From positions 1-11,196 of the forward strand of contig CAJUNT010000054.1 of the NCBI GenBank assembly GCA_910587735.1: a stretch of 11,196 nt of DNA, given 5' to 3'. Position 1 is the stretch's first letter. Each line of letters begins with the position of its first letter. The notes under the pieces were generated by a model, which was not told the origin of the DNA, did not search any database, and was given only the letters and a program-made list of their open reading frames with translations. The position numbers were made by a program, and so were the translations under genes. This document shows positions 1 to 6,196 of the stretch, piece by piece. This DNA comes from an uncultured Clostridia bacterium. GTDB taxonomy: Bacteria; Bacillota; Clostridia; Lachnospirales; Anaerotignaceae.

Positions 1-102
1 GAATCAAATATGGATATATTTTTTTATAATTTTCTTAAGTTACCATATATGGGACAACGTCCGGTCTTTTCTTTCATGCTCCAAGCGTGTTTTTGAAGGG
101 GC

Positions 103-140
103 TTGGGGAAACTTTTCACAAGTGAAAAAAGTTTCCCCAA
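103..140 (-). terminator. Strong intrinsic terminator closing the cluster
   Basis: A long inverted repeat: TTGGGGAAACTTTTCAC pairs with GTGAAAAAAGTTTCCCCAA around a two-base centre. It lies 34 bases past the stop of the TPR-like gene and shows the T-rich arm expected of a hairpin terminator. A second pairing (CCAAGC at 81-86 with GCTTGG at 101-106) overlaps it. No gene is visible between 1 and 173, so this most likely marks the 3' end of the whole minus-strand cluster. Confidence 0.7.
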
Positions 141-173
141 TATCTCCCCTTGTGATTACTCTAATTTTTCTAT

Positions 174-1112
174 CTATTGTGGTATACCTTGCTCTTCTCT
201 TGTTTTTCGTATTTCCTCTTGCAATTCTTGTACCACTTTTATTTTTTCTTGTACTTCAGCCACTTTATTCATGTCTTTAATACCTTGATACAATGCCTGT
301 GACTGCAAATAAAACTCTTTTGCTTTATCATATTGTTGCAACTTCAATGCCTCGTCACCTCTTGCCTCAATTACACCAATATTCATTTTTTGCTCTGCAA
401 TATCATTTTCTTTTTGTTTTACTTGTGCCGCTGATATTTTTTCTATTATCTCAGCTACTTTATCTGTATTTTTCACTTGACTGTAAATATCTTTTGCTTT
501 TTTATATTCTTCTATTGCCTCTGCAAATTTATTTTCCAATAAAAAGTTATCACCATTTAATACATAAGCGTCGCCCTCTGCTGTTTTAATATCATTTTGC
601 TGTTGTTTTGCTGTAGCATCTGCATCAATTATCTTTTTCTGCACTAATGACGCTTTTTCTATTACACCAGCATCTTTATACATCTGCATAGCTTGTTGAT
701 AATACTGTTTTGCAGTTTCTGTATTACCTTCCGCAAGTAAAGCGTCAGCCTCTAACTCTATTGCTGCTCCATCTGTTTCTATCTGTTGTTTGAGTGCCTC
801 CTCTTGTTCTTGCTGTTGTTGTTTTGCTTTTTCTTCTTCTGCCTGCTGTTGTTCTATTTGTTGTTTCATTTCTTCTGTCATTTTAGACTGCATTTCTTTT
901 ATTTTTAAATTGATATCATTGATTGCTGTATTATCACCATTTTCTGCTGCAATCTGTTTCGCCTCAGCATAATTTTGTGCAGCTGCAATATAATCTGCTA
1001 ATTCTGCCTGAGCGTCAGCCAAATCAATCAAAGAGCTAATATATTTTGCATCTTGACAAAAATCCTGTTTTTGTTTAATGCTATCCTTGTCCAGCAAATC
1101 ATAAAAATCCAT
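174..1112 (-). CDS. TPR-like / coiled-coil helical repeat protein
   Basis: This is a 312-residue, almost entirely helical, highly charged protein with no signal peptide or membrane segment, so it is probably cytoplasmic. Four related helix pairs of about 40 residues are visible, near residues 27-70, 122-161, 180-227 and 247-290. Each has the TPR-like pattern of small residue, E-A, K/Y-Y and a final V-x-E/K-K-I; one reads GDEALKLQQYDKAKEFY. Between the first and second lies a glutamine- and glutamate-rich coiled coil (about 73-112) ending in QQQQEQEEALKQQ. TPR proteins are usually protein-binding scaffolds, so an adaptor role for the sheath/FHA/PP2C cluster is inference. It is the last gene, starting 104 bases after the preceding PP2C-like stop. 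The ATG at 1112 is the only good start, but no clear Shine-Dalgarno precedes it, so the start is less certain than the frame. The stop is TAG; six codons further on there is a TAA. Confidence 0.75.
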   Translation of the reverse strand: MDFYDLLDKDSIKQKQDFCQDAKYISSLIDLADAQAELADYIAAAQNYAEAKQIAAENGDNTAINDINLKIKEMQSKMTEEMKQQIEQQQAEEEKAKQQQQEQEEALKQQIETDGAAIELEADALLAEGNTETAKQYYQQAMQMYKDAGVIEKASLVQKKIIDADATAKQQQNDIKTAEGDAYVLNGDNFLLENKFAEAIEEYKKAKDIYSQVKNTDKVAEIIEKISAAQVKQKENDIAEQKMNIGVIEARGDEALKLQQYDKAKEFYLQSQALYQGIKDMNKVAEVQEKIKVVQELQEEIRKTREEQGIPQ

Positions 1113-1216
1113 ATTATTTTTTGAGTATAATTTTTTTCTTGAAATACTTTTCCTATAAATACCGTAGCAATAGTATGATTATTTACCGTATTAGTCTGTT
1201 TACTCAAAAATAAATC

Positions 1217-1873
1217 TTATAAATCATCTATGTAACTTTCAGCATCTTTTGCATCTTCCAATGTGTCAAGCATTTCAACAGTAGTGATTTTTTCCCACAA
1301 TCCCCATGTTGTCATTAAAAGAATATCTTCATTTTGCAATTTTTTCTTTTTAGACACTTTTATTTTGAGATGTCCCTGTTTTCCCAAATATTGTAAAAGA
1401 TTGCGACTTTCCTCAATACCTTTTTCGCCATCGTCTACAATTTCCTGTTGCTGTATCATTTCCTGATACAAACTTGTGTCGTGGCTTTTTTCTAATATAT
1501 TACTGCCTCTAAATATATGAAAACGGCAATTTCCACAAACAGCATAACGTAATTTTGTATAATTGCTCACTACAACTAATATACTTGCTTTTAAATGAAA
1601 TTTACTGCTCTGCAATTTTAACTGTCTGTTTGCCTCTTTGATACAACGCTTTATTGTTCTTTTTGATAAAGAAGGCTTTTTTGTAAATTCGCTTATAACG
1701 GTATCTACTGCTAATTTTGCACTACTTATGGTAGTGTCTTTGTCATATCCTTCTGCAATGACCCAGCAGGCAACATTGTCCATTTCCACAAAACCGAAAT
1801 AGTCTTTGTTTTCTGCTCTTGTGCCTGCTTCTGATATGTATTTTGTAGTAAATTGACTGTTTAAACGTCGCAT
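1217..1873 (-). CDS. PP2C-like protein, probable pseudophosphatase
   Basis: This 218-residue protein has the order of PP2C (PPM) Ser/Thr phosphatase motifs with most metal ligands altered. Motif 1, normally R-x-x-N-E-D, is RAENKD (residues 19-24). Motif 2, normally A-D-G-M-G-G, is AEGYDKD (40-46), so the Asp is Glu and both glycines are missing. The GDSR-like strand is CGNCRFHIF. The late D-G motif is TTWGLWEKI, with Trp in place of Asp. The fold looks kept while chemistry is doubtful, so I infer a non-catalytic regulator or binding protein, perhaps reading the same phosphosites as the FHA genes. Start choice: ATG at 1873 has AGGAGG at 1880-1885 with a six-base gap. The frame stays open upstream to 1936, but that extension would run through repeat DNA and has no ribosome site. 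A 175-base repeat-filled gap separates it from the preceding PP2C gene. Confidence 0.75.
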   Translation of the reverse strand: MRRLNSQFTTKYISEAGTRAENKDYFGFVEMDNVACWVIAEGYDKDTTISSAKLAVDTVISEFTKKPSLSKRTIKRCIKEANRQLKLQSSKFHLKASILVVVSNYTKLRYAVCGNCRFHIFRGSNILEKSHDTSLYQEMIQQQEIVDDGEKGIEESRNLLQYLGKQGHLKIKVSKKKKLQNEDILLMTTWGLWEKITTVEMLDTLEDAKDAESYIDDL

Positions 1874-1898
1874 AATGTGCCTCCTAAAAATAACTAAG

Positions 1899-2037
1899 AC
1901 CTTGAGAGCGAAGCGTAGACCAGACAGCGTCCACAAAATAATGTTGTTTTGTTAAAACCTTGAGAGCGTTGCTCTCAAACTCTCACCAACTTTTGAAAAA
2001 GTTGGATAAAACTTTTAAAGGAAAACTTCGTTTTCCT
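1899..2037. repeat. Hairpin-rich intergenic repeat cluster
   Basis: The spacer between the two PP2C-like genes holds a 12-base direct repeat (ACCTTGAGAGCG at 1899-1910 and 1957-1968) and three consecutive hairpins. These are TGAGAGC/GCTCTCA (1961-1977), CCAACTTTT/AAAAGTTGG (1986-2005) and AGGAAAAC/GTTTTCCT with a TTC loop (2019-2037). The layout looks like a dispersed intergenic element of the REP/MITE kind inserted into an operon. In RNA the last two stems follow the 2049 stop closely and could act as a partial terminator or a processing and stability element. Neither function is shown by sequence alone. Confidence 0.55.
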
Positions 2038-2048
2038 AACGAAAAAAA

Positions 2049-2675
2049 TCAAATTTCCACAATCACCGTTGTACCATTTTTTTGATAACTATACCCTCTA
2101 TTTTTAATTCTTTCTGTCAACAGTACTGCTTTATCATAAGGGTGTTTCTTCATAGACAATATTTCTTTGAACTCCAATTCAGAGCTACCCTTTTCAATAC
2201 CCTCTGTGCAAAATAACAAAACATCTCTTTTTTTACATTCCAGTGTTCCATATTCCATTCTTTTTTTGACTTCATCATGAATGGGTATAATTTTTCCCTT
2301 TCTGCACAAATATAAACCACAACTACCAACATTTGCCCACATCAATTTTTTGTTTTTTATCATGCCACAAATCACTGCTGTACCTGCTTTATTCCTTGTA
2401 ATATTTTTATGAATACTGTAATCAATATCACCAAATGACTGTTTAAAATAGTCCAATAAACTTCTATATTTTTCAATATGATGATAATTGTATTTAAGTG
2501 TTTCTACTGCAATAACAGAAGCAAATCTTCCTGTTGATAAATCTGTCAGTCCATCTGCAACAACAACAAATAGATTATTTTTATTTTGTTCTGTAGCAAA
2601 ATAATCATTTTGCTGTTCACAATTCCCTAACAACTGTGCATTTCCTATTTTGTAATTTTGTGAGAAAAAAGACAT
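2049..2675 (-). CDS. PP2C-like Ser/Thr phosphatase domain protein
   Basis: This 208-residue protein is a single minimal PP2C domain. The metal-site Asp is kept in VVADGL (residues 37-43). AGTAVICGMI matches the G-T-T strand, and WANVGSCGLYLCRKGKI matches the strand carrying G-D-S-R, with D-S-R changed. The D-G motif is CTEG and the last D-N-x-T is KNGTTVIVEI, so at least two usual ligand positions differ. NCEQQNDYF replaces N-E-D. It is less eroded than its downstream paralogue, and weak or metal-altered activity is possible. In type VI secretion, PppA-type PP2C enzymes reverse phosphorylation read by FHA proteins; the adjoining FHA gene makes the same logic plausible here. The start is firm: its ATG overlaps the FHA gene's TAA by one base (TAATG), with GAAAGGA eight bases upstream, so translation is probably coupled. 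The stop is TGA. Confidence 0.82.
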   Translation of the reverse strand: MSFFSQNYKIGNAQLLGNCEQQNDYFATEQNKNNLFVVVADGLTDLSTGRFASVIAVETLKYNYHHIEKYRSLLDYFKQSFGDIDYSIHKNITRNKAGTAVICGMIKNKKLMWANVGSCGLYLCRKGKIIPIHDEVKKRMEYGTLECKKRDVLLFCTEGIEKGSSELEFKEILSMKKHPYDKAVLLTERIKNRGYSYQKNGTTVIVEI

Positions 2676-3208
2676 TATTGTTTTCCTTTCTCATCATCCA
2701 GTTCGCTCCACTCAAAATTTTCACCACACAAAGGAATAAATAAAAATTTACTTTTTCCCATTTCTATAACATCATAAACAGATAATTCCTGAGGCGTATA
2801 TACTGCTTCCTCATTGACATACACAAGCCCTTGAGAGTCCCCTGGCAATATCAACGTTTTTCTTTTTTTAGGGTCATATACAAACACTGCATGATTTTTT
2901 TTAGCGATATGATTGTCGCCCAATATTTGTATATCCATTGTTTCAGAACGTCCTAAAAAGTTTTTTTCTGTCATAATTTTATAATCTCGTCCCTTTGACG
3001 CACCTTCAATACAAACAAGCCAGCCTGTTACAGGGTCTATGACTTCTAAATCTCCCAAATATGGCGTACTGCTGTCATAGTTTCCTTCTGGGTCATCTGC
3101 AATACTTTTTTGTTTTGTCAATGCAACCGTTTTATTGCAATAAGGGCAGATATTTCCATATCTTCGGGGGCTGAATAAATGCCCTTCTGGGCATCTCATT
3201 AAACTCAT
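2675..3208 (-). CDS. Zinc-ribbon FHA domain protein
   Basis: This 177-residue soluble protein has two parts. Residues 1-27 form a small metal-binding knuckle: MRCPEGHLFSPRRYG, then CPYC, giving C/H and C-x2-C ligands. From about residue 62 to 165 runs an FHA domain: GWLVCIEGASKGRDY, then FLGRSE (the G-R-S phosphopeptide loop), then AKKNHAVFVYD, then a V-x-V-N-E turn. FHA domains bind phosphothreonine peptides; here the usual Ser in S-x-x-H-A is Lys while His-Ala remain, so specificity may differ or the site may be weakened. The start at 3208 has AAAGGA nine bases upstream; a second Met lies three codons in. It begins 16 bases after the membrane FHA gene and its stop overlaps the next ATG. It probably recruits a phosphorylated partner within the same complex, by analogy with Fha in type VI secretion. 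Confidence 0.85.
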   Translation of the reverse strand: MSLMRCPEGHLFSPRRYGNICPYCNKTVALTKQKSIADDPEGNYDSSTPYLGDLEVIDPVTGWLVCIEGASKGRDYKIMTEKNFLGRSETMDIQILGDNHIAKKNHAVFVYDPKKRKTLILPGDSQGLVYVNEEAVYTPQELSVYDVIEMGKSKFLFIPLCGENFEWSELDDEKGKQ

Positions 3209-3224
3209 ATGTCACATTCCTTTC

Positions 3225-3797
3225 TTATCGCACAAATAATTTTGCTTTTGAAATATAAATAATATCTCCTTCATCTACTTTGTATGAAATCATAGGCTTC
3301 AATCGTAAAGCATATTCTTCTCCTCTTTTTTTGATACCAACGCCATTTTTAGAATTCAAATCTTCTATATACCAATAACCTTCTGCATAATTCAACACAG
3401 CATGATTAGGAGAGATATAATCCATATAATAAGTATCTGTTAAATCAATATCTACTTCATTATCTATAGTACTTTTTCCTATTAAAAAGGAGTTTACTCC
3501 TTCACAATACCATTCTTTTTCTTTTTCACCATCTCTTGTAATCAATACAAATTTTTTGATATTACTTTGATACAATACATTTTGCTGTTTTATATTTTTT
3601 CTTTCACAATAAAACCATAGTATAAATAGTAATATCATTACTGTTGTACCAATTACTCTAATTTCCACATTTTTATTTATAAAATATAAAAAATAAATGC
3701 AAACTGTTAATAAAAACAATAATATTACTACAATGCTATAATATAAAAAACGTTTTTTGTTCAATACCTCACCTGCTTTGTTTCGTATTGTCACCAC
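3225..3797 (-). CDS. Membrane-anchored FHA domain protein
   Basis: Two hydrophobic segments near the N-terminus (YYSIVVILLFLLTVCIYFL and RVIGTTVMILLFILWFYC) form a short hairpin anchor. A cytoplasmic FHA domain follows from about residue 83 to the end. Its phosphopeptide loops are well kept: LIGKS (G-K-S for G-R-S), ISPNHAVL (intact S-x-x-H-A) and DLNSKNGVGI (N-G-V for N-G-T), so this is the more canonical of the two FHA proteins. It would place a phosphothreonine reader at the membrane. The start is uncertain. Tandem GTG codons at 3797 and 3794 have no clear Shine-Dalgarno, whereas a TTG at 3764 sits just behind AGGTGA and would begin MNKKRFLYYS directly before the first membrane helix. It follows the J-domain gene by about 10 bases, so the two are co-transcribed. 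Confidence 0.85.
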   Translation of the reverse strand: MVTIRNKAGEVLNKKRFLYYSIVVILLFLLTVCIYFLYFINKNVEIRVIGTTVMILLFILWFYCERKNIKQQNVLYQSNIKKFVLITRDGEKEKEWYCEGVNSFLIGKSTIDNEVDIDLTDTYYMDYISPNHAVLNYAEGYWYIEDLNSKNGVGIKKRGEEYALRLKPMISYKVDEGDIIYISKAKLFVR

Positions 3798-3807
3798 TTT
3801 ATTTCAT

Positions 3808-4263
3808 TTATTTAAAACGTCCTTCTCCAAAAATATGTTTGTATGCATCGCTTGTTTTCATAGGACGTACATTTTCATTATTATAATTCATATTGACACT
3901 TTCTCCATTTGGGTCAAATCCAAAAAAATTTTCAAATATACTACCTGTATTTTGAAAATTTGGTGCAGCAGACTGTGTTCTTTTTCTTCTACCAGGACGG
4001 TCTTCAAAATTCGTTTTTTGTTGAAATCCTCTTGTATTTTGCTGTTCTTCTTTTCCGAATAATTTATTATCATATTCTGCTCTCTTACTTTCATCTCCCA
4101 ATATGCCATATGCTTCGTTCATTTCTTTGAACACTTCTTCTGCTTTGGAATTATTTTTGTTGACATCTGGGTGGAATTTTTTTGCTAATTTACGAAACGA
4201 TTTTTTAATTTCTTCTTGTGTTGCTGTTCTTTCCACCTGCAAAATTTTGTAATAATCTTTCAT
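3808..4263 (-). CDS. J-domain co-chaperone (DnaJ-like, class III)
   Basis: This 151-residue protein has a full J domain at residues 3-65: DYYKILQVERTATQEEI, the catalytic HPD tripeptide at 31-33 (FHPDVNK), then FKEMNEAYGILGD and RAEYDNKLFG. The remainder lacks the Cys-rich zinc domain and the long client-binding domains of DnaJ itself. Instead it has a basic linker and short conserved-looking segments, SIFENFFGFDP and DAYKHIFGEGRF. J domains stimulate the ATPase of DnaK. A dedicated J protein beside tube and sheath genes suggests help in assembly or recycling of those polymers, which is inference. Start: ATG at 4263 with GAGG nine bases upstream. An ATG at 4278 is in frame but overlaps that ribosome site, so I reject it. 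It is followed closely by the membrane FHA gene. Confidence 0.9.
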   Translation of the reverse strand: MKDYYKILQVERTATQEEIKKSFRKLAKKFHPDVNKNNSKAEEVFKEMNEAYGILGDESKRAEYDNKLFGKEEQQNTRGFQQKTNFEDRPGRRKRTQSAAPNFQNTGSIFENFFGFDPNGESVNMNYNNENVRPMKTSDAYKHIFGEGRFK

Positions 4264-4324
4264 AACAAACAACCTCATTCAATATTTTGTTTACAATACA
4301 TTTTAATTATTGTAATATAGAAAT

Positions 4325-4406
4325 GTATGCGGAAAATTCCTACATTTGCCCGTATTCCTTTTCCGCATACTTCCCCCCTCAGACTACTTTTTAAATAGTC
4401 TGAGGG
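4325..4406 (-). promoter_or_regulatory. Paired large hairpins between tube and J-domain genes
   Basis: Two strong stems stand side by side in the 164-base gap. GTATGCGGAAAA (4325-4336) pairs perfectly with TTTTCCGCATAC (4359-4370) over a 22-base loop. CCCTCAGACTA (4376-4386) pairs with TAGTCTGAGGG (4396-4406). Neither is followed by a long T-run on the minus strand, so complete termination is unlikely. A partial terminator or a 3'-end stabiliser for the tube mRNA is more likely. Confidence 0.55.
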
Positions 4407-4427
4407 AATTTATTATTCTTTAAAAAA

Positions 4428-4853
4428 TTAGAAAGAATAACCGCCATCAATTGTTGTGAGTTCAAATTTGTCTTTTTTCTGTCTGATAACAAGTGTAAAT
4501 TCGCCAATACCTTCTGTATCACCATATTTTTCCTGATAATCAACAACAAAAGCATTTGGGAAATGTACTTTTCTGACAATCTGATTTGCAGAAACGATTT
4601 CTACTGTTGCTTTTCTGTAACTGTCGGAGCTTTCTGCTCTGACAACAGACCATTTTGCAATTTTCATAGTATCATCTGCTGCATCACCATCTACTGTTGT
4701 CAATATTCTTCCTGTCAGAATCATTGTATTTACAACATCTGTAGAACGTGCATTAGAGTCATCTGGTGTGTCTGTGATAAACTTGCAAGTTTCAATGCTG
4801 TGTTCGTCCAAACTAATTGATTCTGCTCCCTCGATTGTTAATCTGATACCCAT
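4428..4853 (-). CDS. Tail-tube / Hcp-like structural protein
   Basis: This 141-residue protein is rich in beta strands and has no signal peptide or membrane segment. It opens MGIRLTIEGAESISL, has a polar loop TPDDSNARSTDV (29-40), then strands LTGRI and KIAKWSV. It closes with YRKATVEIVSA, NAFVVDYQEKYGDTEG (100-115) and EFTLVIRQKK. Size, strand order and the late NAFVVDY-EFTL pair resemble the Hcp/phage tail-tube barrel that stacks as hexamers inside a contractile sheath. I also recall close clostridial relatives carrying the uninformative label 'membrane-associated protease 1'; nothing here looks like a protease. The ATG at 4853 has AAAGGAG eight bases upstream. It follows the sheath-like gene after a 209-base gap with strong hairpins, so it may be expressed separately and more highly. 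The assignment rests on pattern resemblance without a structure prediction. Confidence 0.65.
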   Translation of the reverse strand: MGIRLTIEGAESISLDEHSIETCKFITDTPDDSNARSTDVVNTMILTGRILTTVDGDAADDTMKIAKWSVVRAESSDSYRKATVEIVSANQIVRKVHFPNAFVVDYQEKYGDTEGIGEFTLVIRQKKDKFELTTIDGGYSF

Positions 4854-4902
4854 ACTAAAAACTCCTTTCCATAAATAAAATATAATAAGTGAAATAGTAT
4901 CT

Positions 4903-4928
4903 ATATAAACACATAATTGTGTCTATAT
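4903..4928 (-). promoter_or_regulatory. Leader hairpin upstream of the tube gene
   Basis: ATATAAACACA (4903-4913) and TGTGTCTATAT (4918-4928) are inverted repeats with one mismatch. In the minus-strand RNA that mismatch becomes a G-U pair, so an 11-bp stem with a four-base loop can form near the probable 5' end of the tube transcript. Such 5' stems often stabilise abundant mRNAs. Confidence 0.4.
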
Positions 4929-4954
4929 CATATTAGTGCAAAAGTGTTTTGTAA
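4927..4954 (-). promoter_or_regulatory. Possible promoter for the tube gene
   Basis: On the minus strand, TTACAA (4949-4954) and TATGAT (4927-4932) are separated by 16 bases. The -10 element fits the sigma-A consensus at five of six positions, the -35 at three. The site lies about 75 bases before the start codon and downstream of the 5007-5034 hairpin. Confidence 0.3.
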
Positions 4955-4987
4955 TATTTTAAATTTGTTAATCAAATAAGCATTAAT

Positions 4988-5034
4988 GGGTGCTAGCACC
5001 CAGCCCTTACTTGCTTTTTTAAAAAAGCAAGTAA
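4988..5034 (-). terminator. Hairpin pair after the sheath-like gene
   Basis: A perfect 28-base inverted repeat (TTACTTGCTTTTTT facing AAAAAAGCAAGTAA, 5007-5034) is followed, in transcription order, by the perfect 14-base palindrome GGGTGCTAGCACCC (4988-5001). They begin about 30 bases past the sheath-like stop. The first stem is long, but its T-tract is inside the stem rather than after it, so leaky termination is more likely than full termination. Confidence 0.55.
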
Positions 5035-5062
5035 AAAATTTCACTTTCTTAAAAAAGTTTCA

Positions 5063-6196
5063 TTATATTGCTGCATTTTTGTTTAACACAATTTCAAGGT
5101 TTTTGCTGTTTCCATTGAAATTCAAATTGACATTACAGATGTTGTATTCTTCTTCAATGTCATAACTCATATCATCGCCAGATGCCATAATAGAGTTGAC
5201 ATAACCTGTTTTACCAATCCATCTGCTTTTTTGACTCATAGGATTCGCACTAAAGAAAGATACTACATTGTCATGTTTGTAATCTCCTGTTTGTGCTCTC
5301 ATCATTCTTGTGATGTATGTTGCAGCAAGTGTTTTATAAATACATTCATATTCGTTGTTTACCATTTGCATACTTCTTGCCTTATATACTGTAATCTGTT
5401 TTACATCTTTTCCATCTAATTGATTGTTGTCGCTTGAGAATATAAAACCAAAGTTTTTATTGTTAATGTTGTCTTTGATATTGTTTGTGTAACCGCTTAT
5501 TTCTTTTGCTAATGTAGTTGGCACTTTTAAAGCATGGTTTGATGCTTCAATATCAAAACGTACACCAGGATATTCTGGATTGACATTTTTGAATTTTCCT
5601 CTTAAAAATTCAGGGCATTGATATGCGGAAACAATACCTGCTGCAACATAAGCTGCTGGTATGTAAACACCTTCAATCCAAAGTTTCAGTAAATCTTTTT
5701 TATCTTGAGAAATATGAGCTCATTCATCTGTAGCAATCATATAAGAATCTAATATCAAACCAGATTTATTTTTAGGCACAATACTCATATTTGGTAGTGC
5801 TAGTATAGCATATTCACTATAATCTTTTCTCGTCAATACCTGTGTTCTATCCATATAGGATTCAATACCGTTTGTAGCAACTTTTGTAAATGAAGTATCT
5901 TCACAAGTTTCAAAACTAAAGAATGTTTGTATTTTATAATCGCATATGCCAAACAATAATGATGTTAATGATTCCATAGTATTGACATCTGGTTTTGACA
6001 CTTTTTTGTTGCCTTTAAAACGCTCTCTTGTAAGTTTGACATTTGTTTCTGTTGTAAACTCAATATCATTTACAATACCAAACCATATAGTATTTCTAAA
6101 ATCGTTTTTGTTGTTTACAGTATTCAAATATACTTGTAATCTTGGTAAGTTGCTGCTTTTTACAAGCATATCTAATTTGTTGTTACATATCAGCAT
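5063..6196 (-). pseudogene. Contractile-sheath-like protein, middle and C-terminal part
   Basis: One reading frame runs from 6196 to 5063 with a single interruption, a TGA at 5720-5722 (context MIATDE*AHISQDKKD). Before it are 158 residues (LPRLQVYLNTVNNKNDF, then TIWFGIVNDIEF); after it are 218 (LWIEGVYIPAAYVAAG, ATYITRMMRAQTGDY, then NLNFNGNSKNLEIVLNKNAAI). No good start exists just after the TGA, so the second part is unlikely to be made alone. The TIWFGIVNDIEF strand, the helical YIPAAYVAAG block and the strand-rich C-terminus resemble TssC-type sheath subunits, and the next gene is tube-like. The frame also appears continuous with the upstream 345-residue part through a shift near 6200 (KQRHGAY precedes its ATG). 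If repaired, the whole protein would be about 718 residues. An ATG at 6196 overlaps the upstream stop, so coupled translation of two genes is the alternative. No selenocysteine hairpin is evident after the TGA. Confidence 0.6.

Noticed and set aside
293..589. Plus-strand open frame of 98 codons
   Set aside because: It lies fully inside the TPR-like gene on the other strand, and its Leu/Phe/His-rich composition is what the complement of a Q/E/K-rich gene gives.
1874..1936. N-terminal extension of the downstream PP2C-like protein
   Set aside because: The frame is open, but the extension runs into repeat DNA and would pass over a strong AGGAGG placed correctly for the ATG at 1873.
2049..2051. 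General TGA-to-tryptophan code
   Set aside because: This TGA ends a PP2C-like protein at the family's usual C-terminus, and reading on would enter hairpin repeats; tryptophan elsewhere is TGG.
3757..4062. Plus-strand open frame of 101 codons
   Set aside because: It overlaps the well-supported J-domain and FHA genes in antisense and has no ribosome site or recognisable motif.
5700..5722. Selenocysteine insertion at the TGA of the sheath-like gene
   Set aside because: Bacterial selenocysteine needs a hairpin directly after the TGA; the following bases show none, and sheath proteins are not known selenoproteins.
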